DNA from: a bacterium
Lineage (GTDB): Bacteria > UBP15 > UBA6099
Reading direction: 5' to 3'
DNA: 56,268 nt
Assembly: GCA_029564595.1 (NCBI GenBank)
Contig: JAKQPS010000076.1
Coordinates: forward strand, 1-56,268
The notes below the pieces were generated by a model. It saw only the letters and a list, made by a program, of their open reading frames with translations. It was not told the DNA's origin and made no database searches. The position numbers and the translations under genes are program-made. Each line of letters starts with the position of its first letter. Positions within the stretch are counted from its first letter, which is position 1. Of the stretch, positions 18,725 to 26,740 are shown piece by piece.

Positions 18725-19525
18725 ATGGAAGTTGAAGCCAAGGCAAGATTAAGTGAATTGATAATTCAAAGCCTAAAGAAAGGCGCAAAGCAAATAGACA
18801 TAGGGTTTGAGCAACAAAGATCCTACGGAATAGAAAATATTCAACAGGAGGAGGTATATAGAGAAGCGCTAGAGATTTTGCACAATCATAGTCGGAATGG
18901 GATTGTCAATTTCAAAACGATAGGCCCCGTAACTGATTATAAAATGCTACCTCCGATTGAGATTACAGGGATAGGCAAGGAATATCTGGAAACCGATGAA
19001 ATACCTGTATATGATCCAGACGAATATCTGAAAGAGATTCAGGCAAGCGTTTCAAACATAGACCCGATTATTTTCGAATACATAAAAGAGAGCATACGAG
19101 CTTTCAATAGAGAATGCACGATGTCTTCTGCCATAGCATTGGGAGTAGCCTCTGAACGGATGATTCAGATGCTGTATGAATCATTGAAAAACGCTTTTAA
19201 AGAACCGTCTGATAAGAAAAAACTGCAAAAGGTAGAAGACCAATCGATCTTTAAGAAACACTCTGCATTAGAAGATATGTTGAAGGAAAAGATAAGGCTG
19301 AAGCTACTGCCAAAAGAATTGACTGAGAATTGGGATGTCTACATGAGTAGCTTGTTTCACCTGATGCGATTGTACAGAAATGAGTTTGGACATCCTACAG
19401 GAGCAAAAGTTGAAAAGAGCGTTGTGAGAGTATTTCTGAAGAGTTTCGGAGTCTATTTAATAAGGCTGTATTCTTTGAAAGAATATCTCGACAGTATGCC
19501 GGACAAGATTAAAGGCAAACAATGA
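18725..19525 (+). CDS. HEPN/DUF4145-like protein
   Basis: 266 residues, with AAGGAGG just before the ATG. The N-terminal third is a small alpha/beta segment; the C-terminal half is helical and carries RNEFGHP at about residues 218-224, the R-N-x-x-x-H pattern of HEPN ribonucleases and DUF4145 proteins, preceded by ALGVASERMIQMLYESL, also typical of that group. HEPN proteins often cleave RNA in toxin-antitoxin or abortive-infection systems; activity here is inferred only. The ATG lies 63 bases after the previous gene. No obvious antitoxin partner is next to it unless it is the 149-residue protein upstream. Confidence 0.6.
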   Translation: MEVEAKARLSELIIQSLKKGAKQIDIGFEQQRSYGIENIQQEEVYREALEILHNHSRNGIVNFKTIGPVTDYKMLPPIEITGIGKEYLETDEIPVYDPDEYLKEIQASVSNIDPIIFEYIKESIRAFNRECTMSSAIALGVASERMIQMLYESLKNAFKEPSDKKKLQKVEDQSIFKKHSALEDMLKEKIRLKLLPKELTENWDVYMSSLFHLMRLYRNEFGHPTGAKVEKSVVRVFLKSFGVYLIRLYSLKEYLDSMPDKIKGKQ

Positions 19526-19593
19526 TTTTAGTTATTGGATTTTCGCCTTCTATTGAGGGGCATTCGAGACAAATGCGCGAATCAAGTTAATAA

Positions 19594-20862
19594 TCAAAGT
19601 TCAAAAAACGGAAACGCAGTGGCGTCAGGGCCGAGCGGCAGCGACGCTTCGCATGGGCATATCACATATCCCTTTGAGGCTTTTTTGCCGTAATCTCTTC
19701 TGAAGGCCTCTATGCCTTTTGCCATGCCCCGGTTCGGCGTGGCGGAAGTTTTTATTTCGATGGGGATCAGCCGGTTCCCCGCGTCAATAACAATGTCAAC
19801 TTCAGCGCCGTTGGATGTCCGCCAGAAATACATCTGTGGTGTTTCTCCGCGATGTGTCAGAGACCTGTGGATTTCGTTCACAACCGCCGTTTCCATTATC
19901 GCGCCGCCCATGGGGCCTTTAGCGGCGTGTTCGGGGTTTTTGAGTCCGACGAGGTAGCATAGCGTGCCGGTGTCAGTGAAATACACTTTCGGCGATTTCA
20001 CAAGTCTTTTCCCGATGTTCTCAAAATACGGGCGAAGGATTATCACCTGATAGGAGGCCTCAAGAACCGACAACCACGATTTGACAGTGTTTACCGCTAC
20101 GCCGATATCCCGCGCAAGTTCGGAGAGATTCAACAACTGGGCGCTTCGGGCGGCGAGCGCCCGCAGGAACGTCTGGAACTGCGTGAAATCGCCCACCTGT
20201 CGCAGCGCCCGCACGTCTCTTTCAAGATATGTTTGCACATAACTTCCGTGCCAGAGCGATAAATCCCGGGGCCTGCCGGCGACAAGCTCGGGATACCCGC
20301 CGCGCAGAATGTTTCGCCATAGTTCGGTCGGCGATATCTTTTTTCTTTCTTTCCTTTTCCCCTTTTCCCATGGCAGCGGTTGCCCCGGGATCCCCACCTG
20401 TTCGCGGTAGGAAAAAGGCAGCAGCCTGAGCATTGCCGACCTGCCGGCAAGAGTTTCCGTCACGTTTTGCGCGAGAAGAAGGTTCTGCGAACCTGTCAGA
20501 ATGAATTGTCCCGGAATGTTTCTATTTTTATCAACCATTTCTTTTATATACGGGAACAAATCGGGAACATGCTGAACCTCATCGAATATGACCGGAGGAG
20601 AAAACATGTCGAGAAAACCGCGAGGATCATCCGTCGCCGAAGCGCGAATATCCGGAGCGTCGAGAGAAACATACTTGTGGCTCTTTCCTAGCAGATGTTT
20701 CAAAAGAGTTGTTTTTCCTGCCTGCCTCGGCCCGGTAAGCGCGACAACGGGAAACTCCTTTGCGGATTTCTTTAGAAACGGCTCAATAGAGCGTTGGATA
20801 TATTTCACATTTATCACCTTGCCATCAGCTCGGCAAATGCTTTTATGTATGTAATTATGCAT
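19594..20862 (-). CDS. AAA-family ATPase with C-terminal DUF4143 nuclease-like domain
   Basis: 422 residues from the ATG at 20,862; a GTG at 20,808 preceded by AAGGTG is an alternative start. The ATPase part has Walker A GPRQAGKTTLL (residues ~44-54), Walker B VIFDEVQHVPDLFPYIK and a sensor LTGSQNLLL. The C-terminal part (~195-400) is DUF4143-like, with FWRTSNGAEVDIVID and LIPIEIKTSATP: Glu/Asp and E-x-K residues of a degenerate PD-(D/E)XK fold. These orphan ATPases are widespread and mobile in bacteria and archaea; their cellular role is not settled. It is convergent with the HEPN-like gene and is the last chromosomal-side gene before the tRNA fragment. Confidence 0.9.
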   Translation of the reverse strand: MHNYIHKSICRADGKVINVKYIQRSIEPFLKKSAKEFPVVALTGPRQAGKTTLLKHLLGKSHKYVSLDAPDIRASATDDPRGFLDMFSPPVIFDEVQHVPDLFPYIKEMVDKNRNIPGQFILTGSQNLLLAQNVTETLAGRSAMLRLLPFSYREQVGIPGQPLPWEKGKRKERKKISPTELWRNILRGGYPELVAGRPRDLSLWHGSYVQTYLERDVRALRQVGDFTQFQTFLRALAARSAQLLNLSELARDIGVAVNTVKSWLSVLEASYQVIILRPYFENIGKRLVKSPKVYFTDTGTLCYLVGLKNPEHAAKGPMGGAIMETAVVNEIHRSLTHRGETPQMYFWRTSNGAEVDIVIDAGNRLIPIEIKTSATPNRGMAKGIEAFRRDYGKKASKGYVICPCEASLPLGPDATAFPFFEL

Positions 20863-21030
20863 TTCTACTGCAAATATGCAAGCTTATTAATTGATTCCCC
20901 TCTGCAAAAATAAGCAGACATGATACTTCCAGACATGTATAAGTTGTGGTGTTATGTTTGGAGGAGGGCATTTTTTGTTACGGCGCTAATGGCTATATTT
21001 GCGGTATGACATAAAACCTATAAAACAAAA

Positions 21031-21051
21031 AACCGCCTTGTTAGACGGTTA
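21031..21051 (-). terminator. Rho-independent terminator downstream of the tRNA fragment
   Basis: Read on the minus strand: AACCGTC, loop TAACAAG, GGCGGTT with one GT wobble, then a T-rich tail (TTTTTTGTTTTAT). It lies 9 bases past the tRNA 3-prime end, the place expected for the native terminator of the tRNA-Ala gene. Confidence 0.75.
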
Positions 21052-21059
21052 TTTGTCGA

Positions 21060-21107
21060 TGGAGCTAATGGGATTCGAACCCATGACCTTCTGACTGCCA
21101 GTCAGAC
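21060..21107 (-). other. tRNA-Ala(GGC) 3-prime fragment, probable attachment-site duplicate
   Basis: Minus strand from 21,107 down: base 26, anticodon stem TCTGA/TCAGA with loop CTGGCAG (anticodon GGC, 21,090-21,106), 5-base variable region, T-arm ATGGG TTCGAAT CCCAT (21,068-21,084), acceptor 3-prime strand TAGCTCC and discriminator A. U70 of the tRNA-Ala identity pair G3-U70 is present. No D-arm or 5-prime acceptor strand is found beyond 21,107, and CCA is not encoded. This is what remains when an element integrates into a tRNA gene: the displaced chromosomal 3-prime end. Polarity means the element is on the higher-coordinate side. A 9-bp direct repeat ATGTTACAG at 21,161 and 21,172 (11-bp period) nearby could be a recombinase arm site. 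Confidence 0.8.
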
Positions 21108-21234
21108 GGCAATCCTAAAAAACCGCATAAACACAAGCTTTTTTGAGCGCCCACATCCGTATGTTACAGCTATGTTACAGATTTTCGCCTCCGCTCTGAC
21201 AGTTTGAGATTCATTTCGGTAAAGCGCAATCAAT

Positions 21235-21618
21235 CTATTTCTCAACAGGTTTCAAAATGCTTACTGGGATTCTTGTCCATCCGAGCGACAGATATGCATA
21301 ATACGCCGCGTAGTCGTCACTCATAATGTATCTCTCACCTTTTTTGTAAACGAATATCTCCGGTTTATCCCCATCTTGTATCTGCATTTTTATGGCATCT
21401 ATATACACTTCAGGAACCACAACGTCTTTTGAGAATGGATCGACCATAGCAATGTCCATCAACGTTTCCTCTAACACAACACCTTCATTTTTCATACATC
21501 GCATGAACAGATCTTGAAATTGCTCATCTCTGGGCATGTGATGGGCGGGTCTGAGCTTTTGAATATCCGCCTTTGACAAGTTTATTTTTTTGGGGCCTTT
21601 GCTGAATTTTATATCCAT
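21235..21618 (-). CDS. ParB-like (Srx/ParB-fold) small protein
   Basis: 127 residues. The second half fits the ParB N-terminal-domain pattern: VPEVYIDAIKMQIQDG, then a strand EIFVYKKGERYIMSDDYAAY and LGWTRIPVSIL near the C-terminus. The usual GxxR-like catalytic box is weak (SDDYAAYYA in place of D-G-x-H-R), so nuclease or CTPase function is doubtful. It is the first gene inside the integrated element, reading toward the border, and may have a partitioning or regulatory role. I do not assign a precise function. Confidence 0.55.
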   Translation of the reverse strand: MDIKFSKGPKKINLSKADIQKLRPAHHMPRDEQFQDLFMRCMKNEGVVLEETLMDIAMVDPFSKDVVVPEVYIDAIKMQIQDGDKPEIFVYKKGERYIMSDDYAAYYAYLSLGWTRIPVSILKPVEK

Positions 21619-21738
21619 ATCACTTTACCTGCGACCGCTCGTCTATTTTGAACATATCGCCCGTACTGTGAGCGCAAAATAATTATACAGTCGAACAGCG
21701 CTGAATAACAGAATCAGTTTTTTTCATTGCCACGATGT

Positions 21739-22545
21739 TTAACTCAAGAAATGCCTACCGGTTTTTTCATCCCCGAAGTAATTTCGCAATCTGCTGATTG
21801 CTCTTTCATACTTTCGACAGAGCGTTTTGTAATTGACCCCGCTGGATTCGGCGATTTCGGAAAGATCGCGGTCGTGGAATATGTGAAGCACGATGAGAAG
21901 TGATTCCTGCGGGCTGATCACATCCGCAGCTACAAGACGATCAAGAACGGCTGCACAGTTTCTTTCTTCAACCATCATCTCAACGGTCTTCTCATCTTCA
22001 ATTTCATCGGCTCCTCCTACAAACGATCCGGCATCTACGTCCTCCTCGGTGTTGTCTGGCGGTGCGAAAGGAATCATTTTCTTTTTCCGGATGAACTCGT
22101 ACAGCCTCATAACCCGCTTTTTCACGTCCATCAAAATGTTGACGGCAATTCTTTCTCGTTTTTCCATGTCCCAGGACTGAATTTCATGAAGCGCCGCAAA
22201 GTACACTTCCGCGAAAGAATCCTGAATTGCCTCAGGTGCGGGTTCGACCTGTTTTGAAATCCGATCCAGCCCCGGCCAGAGCACGGCGATCAAGAGGGTC
22301 TGCGCCGCCGATCCCTGAGTTCGTGAAAATCTCGCCGCGACGATCAAATCGAAAAGCGCGCTATTTTTCATGTCCCAATCCTCGTCGCTTTCATCATGCA
22401 TGAAGCGGATAAAAGCGCCTACATCCGAAAAGCGATCCAACGTCTCGGAACTATCTTGCATCTTTTCAAACTTCATTCTGAACTTTTTTGAATGAACCTC
22501 CGTGAAAATACCATAACGAATCTCGTTCTTTGATGTGCGTGACAT
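21739..22545 (-). CDS. Sigma-factor-like regulator of the element
   Basis: 268 residues. The N-terminal half is helical with a sigma region-2-like layout (MKNSALFDLIVAARFSRTQG ... SFAEVYFAALHEIQSW), an acidic linker (residues ~170-195: PDNTEEDVDAGSF then DEIEDEKTVE), and a C-terminal region 4-like helix-turn-helix (SEIAESSGVNYKTLCRKYER then AISRLRNYF). This resembles ECF sigma factors but is longer and divergent, so it could be a phage late-gene regulator rather than a true sigma factor. No anti-sigma gene is evident. It is transcribed toward the tRNA border. Confidence 0.6.
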   Translation of the reverse strand: MSRTSKNEIRYGIFTEVHSKKFRMKFEKMQDSSETLDRFSDVGAFIRFMHDESDEDWDMKNSALFDLIVAARFSRTQGSAAQTLLIAVLWPGLDRISKQVEPAPEAIQDSFAEVYFAALHEIQSWDMEKRERIAVNILMDVKKRVMRLYEFIRKKKMIPFAPPDNTEEDVDAGSFVGGADEIEDEKTVEMMVEERNCAAVLDRLVAADVISPQESLLIVLHIFHDRDLSEIAESSGVNYKTLCRKYERAISRLRNYFGDEKTGRHFLS

Positions 22546-22634
22546 TTGCCCGCCGCCCTTTCCGGCTGGGCGTCACGCACCTCGTATTGCCTATGTTTTC
22601 AGGGCGTCTCGCGCCTCAAATATTTACATTGTGT

Positions 22635-22820
22635 TTATGCCAGACTCCCTGTGGTGACTGGCACCACAATGGTGTTCGTTCTGTGACATTTTCTGCACAC
22701 GGCCATCGTCTGACCCTTGGTTACGACATATTCCACCCCCTTGTATCGAAGAATTAAATTACCATTTTCTATCACACCAAGAAGAGTGCTGCAGTTTGAG
22801 CATCTCCATTCTGTTTTCAT
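22635..22820 (-). CDS. Small zinc-ribbon protein, Com-like
   Basis: 61 residues from the ATG at 22,820, chosen because GGAGG lies 8 bases upstream and gives MKTEWRCSNC; an in-frame start further out (22,871) would add 17 residues. Two Cys-x-x-Cys knuckles (CSNC near residue 7, CRKC near 45) flank a short beta segment (GNLILRYKGVEYVV). Length and spacing resemble Com, the zinc-finger translational activator of mom in Mu-like phages. No mom-like modification gene is next to it, so the RNA-binding role is only a family analogy. Confidence 0.6.
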   Translation of the reverse strand: MKTEWRCSNCSTLLGVIENGNLILRYKGVEYVVTKGQTMAVCRKCHRTNTIVVPVTTGSLA

Positions 22821-23172
22821 ATTCACGGCCTCCATTTTCATCCCGCATGAAACGTTTCGGTTCGTTTGCAATCAGCTGCTCTCAAGATAATTCATCGCCT
22901 ATCATGTGGGGAACAACTTCTGTACAACTTACCCCTCGCGGAGGGGCAACATTTCAAACAGAATGAATGGTGGAAACAGCGCGTTTCAGGCATGTAATTT
23001 CTGCGTGGATTTACCCATATGTTATTTCCATGTTGTCCTCATGTTGCATGGGGCAACACGAGACACAACGTATAAAAAAAGGCTTTATCTCTTGGATATT
23101 TGACGCCACATGCAAAAAGGGCCATCCACAAGGAAATGGGACAGCCCTCTGAAATAATTTCTCGCCAGCATA
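22821..23172. other. Intergenic region
   Basis: About 350 bp. I see no gene. The half near 22,900-23,050 is AT-rich with repeated GGGGCAAC-type words and may hold the leftward promoter for the Com-like gene; nothing firm. Confidence 0.45.
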
Positions 23173-23199
23173 GGCGACCGGATATGTTATCCGGTCGCC
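23173..23199. terminator. Perfect hairpin overlapping the helicase stop codon
   Basis: GGCGACCGGATA, loop TGT, TATCCGGTCGCC: a 12-bp perfect stem. The helicase stop codon is inside it (23,187-23,189). No U-run follows on either strand, so termination is probable from position but not from a classical tail. Confidence 0.5.
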
Positions 23200-25904
23200 G
23201 AAAGACTTGTGACTTCTTCAGACAACTCCTTGATGCCGTGCATCCAGTGGCATGCCAGCGTTTCCGTGTCGAAAATCAGATTCTCAGGAGGCACCGACAG
23301 CCTGTACGCACCGAAAGCGTTGTTTTCTATGATTTCTGATTTGCCGTCCAGCAGGAATGGTTCAATCTCCCGCCGGGCTCGTGACAGGTATTGAGTTGTG
23401 TTGTCCGGGGCAAGATCGTTCTTTTCGACCCACCCGATACTATCTTTCCTCATCTGCACGGCGAGCCTGAGCAAAATCTCAAACATCCTGTTGGTCATGG
23501 TCGTCTGCTTGCCATTGATAACAATATAGGTCCGCTTCTTCTCAACCCTTCCGTCAAACATGAACTTATCCCGGCACTTGAACAGAGGCTTTTCCTTTGA
23601 CGACTTCGAAGCTTTCGTTAATGATGGACCCGGCTCATGTGGGGTTTCTATCGGTCTTTCTATCGCTGTGTTTTTGACCACAGGCGTCGCAACCGCCCCA
23701 AACCGCTTCACAATTCGACGGGCAAGTGTTAGTGGAATAATCCCAGTCAGATCATCTAAAGAGCGTGAACGTAGCGTTTCGACATCGGCGATTCCAGCCT
23801 TCACAAGTTTGGCTATCTGGTGTCGGTTCAGCCCTTTAATTCGAAGCACGGCGAGGGAAAGTCCCTGTTGTTCGATGCCTACAAGAAGTCTGCGTGAAAG
23901 CTTTCCGAACTGGAGGACTCGGGTTTCACCCACATTCATTACGGCCGCAATTCCGGTGATGGCATCAACTATCCAGCTTATCCCTTCGGCCAGCCGCTGT
24001 ATGCTGCCGGAAAAAGTGTTGTACTTTGTTTCGATGTCGATGAACGGCGTCTCAGAAATCCACTCGTTCATAATGAGGGCAACTTTCATTTCCTTGACGC
24101 GTTCGTATGTCCGGTAGATGGAATTATCAATATCCTGCCGGAACAATGCCCTTGCATCAGGGCCGAGCTGGCTTCCAAGCATATCGTGATAGGGAGCTTC
24201 TCTGTATTCCCGAGTGGACATGTTGATGTGATAGTTGTGCGCATCACTGGTGCGTGAAGCCACGTACAGCGTTTCAAGATCGCTTGTTGCACGGTTCCGA
24301 GCTTCGTTCAACCATGAAATGATGCTCAATGCCGATTCCACGGAAATGCCTTTTGTCGCGCATGCGAATCCAAGCCTGCTCGCTTCGAGTTGTTTGTTCT
24401 TGTGATTGAACAGCCCCGCCTGGATGCAGTTTTTAATCACGGCGACGATCCGCTCATCGAATTCGGCATCAGACAGCGTGCCTTTCTTACGCGCCATGTA
24501 CCAGCTCAAAGAGTTTCGAATGAAATTTCTTATCGAGCCCCCGGTCTTACAGATACCGCTGGCTACAATGTTCAAAACCAGCGTGCCGAGATCGCTATCC
24601 AAAAGGTGCGTCCCCATCTCTTCTATATCATTGTCGAGGTATCTGTGCATATTGGACTCGAATTCAAACTCGGAAGCGGCAACAACAATCGCGCGCCCGA
24701 ATTCCTTTTCAAGCGAGAGGCGTCCGGCCCGACCCGCCATGTTCTCGAACTCGGCTTTCGTAATCGCGGCGTTGTATGGCCGGTTGAATCTTTTGTTTGT
24801 GTGCCACTTCTGCGTTTCAAGAAATACGTTCCTTGCTGGAAGATTCACTCCCATGGCGAGCGTCGACGTGGAACACAGAATGCGGATCGCGCCGGCGCGG
24901 AAATGCCGCTCCACAACTTCGCGCTCTTCAATGTTCATGTCGGCATTGTGGAACGCGACTCCTTTCTGAAGGCATTCCACGAGCTGGTGCTTTGATGATG
25001 TGTCCTCCAGGTGCGCAAGCTCCTCAATTGCGGCATCCGCTGAAGGCAATTTCGATTTTACGGCAAACGTGGCAGCAATATCGCGCGTTGAACTTTTGTC
25101 TTTGAGGAACACGAGGCTTTGTTCGCCAAGTTCAGCAAACCTCTTCACATTGGTCGCCAGACTGCCGGAACAATCGGTTTCACCGGGTTCCACGAGTTTT
25201 TCCTGCCCCGTCTCACCGGTGTTGAATGTTTCGTAATGAAAAACACCTTTATAGAGAATACCACGCCGTAGTTCGACCGGTCTCTGGAAGTATTCGAGGA
25301 ACTTCGCATCGAGCCATTCGGGCACGACCTGGCAGTTCTTCATGACCGCGGACAGTCCGAGGATTTTGAAATTGCCCTTATAAAGCTTCAACTTCGTCAA
25401 AAGAAGCTCAAGCTCGGCGCCCCGCGTATCGTCCGCGAGCATCTGCAGTTCATCTATGATGACAATTCCGATTTCATCGAGCAAACCAATATTCTGAGTC
25501 AGCAACTGCTGAAGCTTCTCGTAAACCACTATTGCGATGCCGAACTCACCGGCGTTGATTCTCTCGTCATACTCGCGCCGGTCTCGTGTCGAGATGGCGA
25601 CGCGGAAACCGTACTGATCGTACTTCCTTTTGAAATCATGATATTTTTCCTCGGCGAGCGCTTTGAGGGGCACGCAGTAGAACACCTTTTTATTTTCAAG
25701 TGCGTTTCTGACCGCCGCCATTTCGCCGATGAATGTCTTGCCGGACGACGTCGGCGCTGAAACAATCAGGTTGCCCGGTCCGAAAAGATCGAATTTTCTC
25801 ACAGCCATTGCCTGAACGGGCAGTAAAGCCTTCAAGCCGGATTTTTCCCAGACATCGATAATGCTCGATGAAAATCCGTATCTGATGAGTTCGCCTGTCT
25901 TCAT
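23187..25904 (-). CDS. Ski2-type DEAD/DEAH helicase with HhH and C-terminal winged-helix-like domain
   Basis: 905 residues. Helicase core: Q-like motif LLPVQ (27-31), Walker A APTSSGKT (50-57), motif II DELQ (151-154), motif III-like LSAV (184-187), motif V STSTLAMGVNLPA (345-357) and motif VI ENMAGRAGR (387-395). The order and the DELQ box fit the Hel308/Ski2 superfamily 2 group. Residues ~690-730 (IAKLVKAGIADVETLRSRSL) form a helix-hairpin-helix as in Hel308; after a linker, residues ~790-890 form a winged-helix-like domain (TNRMFEILLRLAVQMRKDSI). The strong site AGAAGGAG precedes the ATG. It probably unwinds or translocates on nucleic acid; in this setting it may be a one-gene defence or replication helicase. 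Which of these applies cannot be told from sequence. Confidence 0.85.
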   Translation of the reverse strand: MKTGELIRYGFSSSIIDVWEKSGLKALLPVQAMAVRKFDLFGPGNLIVSAPTSSGKTFIGEMAAVRNALENKKVFYCVPLKALAEEKYHDFKRKYDQYGFRVAISTRDRREYDERINAGEFGIAIVVYEKLQQLLTQNIGLLDEIGIVIIDELQMLADDTRGAELELLLTKLKLYKGNFKILGLSAVMKNCQVVPEWLDAKFLEYFQRPVELRRGILYKGVFHYETFNTGETGQEKLVEPGETDCSGSLATNVKRFAELGEQSLVFLKDKSSTRDIAATFAVKSKLPSADAAIEELAHLEDTSSKHQLVECLQKGVAFHNADMNIEEREVVERHFRAGAIRILCSTSTLAMGVNLPARNVFLETQKWHTNKRFNRPYNAAITKAEFENMAGRAGRLSLEKEFGRAIVVAASEFEFESNMHRYLDNDIEEMGTHLLDSDLGTLVLNIVASGICKTGGSIRNFIRNSLSWYMARKKGTLSDAEFDERIVAVIKNCIQAGLFNHKNKQLEASRLGFACATKGISVESALSIISWLNEARNRATSDLETLYVASRTSDAHNYHINMSTREYREAPYHDMLGSQLGPDARALFRQDIDNSIYRTYERVKEMKVALIMNEWISETPFIDIETKYNTFSGSIQRLAEGISWIVDAITGIAAVMNVGETRVLQFGKLSRRLLVGIEQQGLSLAVLRIKGLNRHQIAKLVKAGIADVETLRSRSLDDLTGIIPLTLARRIVKRFGAVATPVVKNTAIERPIETPHEPGPSLTKASKSSKEKPLFKCRDKFMFDGRVEKKRTYIVINGKQTTMTNRMFEILLRLAVQMRKDSIGWVEKNDLAPDNTTQYLSRARREIEPFLLDGKSEIIENNAFGAYRLSVPPENLIFDTETLACHWMHGIKELSEEVTSLSATG

Positions 25905-25931
25905 GATCGTTTTCTCCTTCTCTTTCGGATT

Positions 25932-26150
25932 TTAGTCATGGCGTGTGACACTTCTGTCCCAAAGATACCAGCCACGCGCGTTAACGAAAATGAAAATGAT
26001 GTTTACGATTGTGATGCTGGGAATGCCTGTCCTCAGTCCAAAGATTGCCCACAACACGCAGCCAAAGATGCTAAGGAGAAAGCCAATGCGTTTTTTGCTG
26101 CCGATGAGCCAAAGGCCCGTGAGGATAAAGGCTGTTCCGCACCAGTCCAT
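25932..26150 (-). CDS. Small membrane protein
   Basis: 72 residues with three hydrophobic stretches (residues ~5-17, ~21-40, ~44-56), ending in a charged tail WDRSVTRHD. AAGGGGTGATAGC precedes the ATG. It resembles small PnuC-like or YgjV-like membrane proteins in size and in the NARGWYLWD end, but no assignment is made. It ends 27 bases before the helicase start and is probably cotranscribed with it. Confidence 0.6.
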   Translation of the reverse strand: MDWCGTAFILTGLWLIGSKKRIGFLLSIFGCVLWAIFGLRTGIPSITIVNIIFIFVNARGWYLWDRSVTRHD

Positions 26151-26740
26151 GCTATCACCCCTTTACTGCTTTTTCGCCGAGGCGTTGTGTCTCTGGAGGC
26201 GGGGATGCCTTCCTTGAGTCACAATCGTCCGGCGGGTCTTGGGGTGGTGCATGGGCCGTGGGAATCGGCCCTACAGGGGAACCCGCGAGGTACTTTTATA
26301 ATCCAAAATAATTATACTGGACAAATGTCAGGTGGTCAATCCCGGAAACATTTATTTTTCTCTGTTTTTAGCTTTTTATATGTTTTCTTACACACCATCG
26401 TTTTATAAAGGCTCCTCAACAATGCTGGGCGTTGAATACAGTCAAAATCGGCTGCGCAAATCGAGACCGGGTTGTTTCTGAAAAGACAACGGACCGCATA
26501 AACACGAATCCGTGCTATTTTGTCACACCCAGCAGATATAATTCCTGCCGAAAGATCATGATAGCATTGGCCTGTGACATTTATTGGATATATAATGGAT
26601 CGGTCAGAATGTAGGCATATCGAATGTTCAGGATCGGATTATATGGTAAAATTTGAAAACTCCGAACATAGTCCGCTTTTAAAGAGCCTCCTTCTAATGC
26701 CCAATGCTAACAAATTTAGTGATTTGCGAGGGTATTTCTT
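26151..26740. other. Non-coding region upstream of the helicase/methyltransferase operon
   Basis: About 590 bp with no supported gene. It contains a GGGCCG/CGGCCC hairpin (about 26,249-26,267) and AT-rich DNA from 26,290, including AAAATAATTATAC, which also occurs near 21,676. The plus-strand operon promoter is most likely between 26,580 and 26,720, but I cannot name the boxes. Confidence 0.5.

Noticed and set aside
21060-21180. A complete tRNA-Ala gene
   Set aside because: No D-arm or 5-prime acceptor strand can be built upstream of the anticodon stem.
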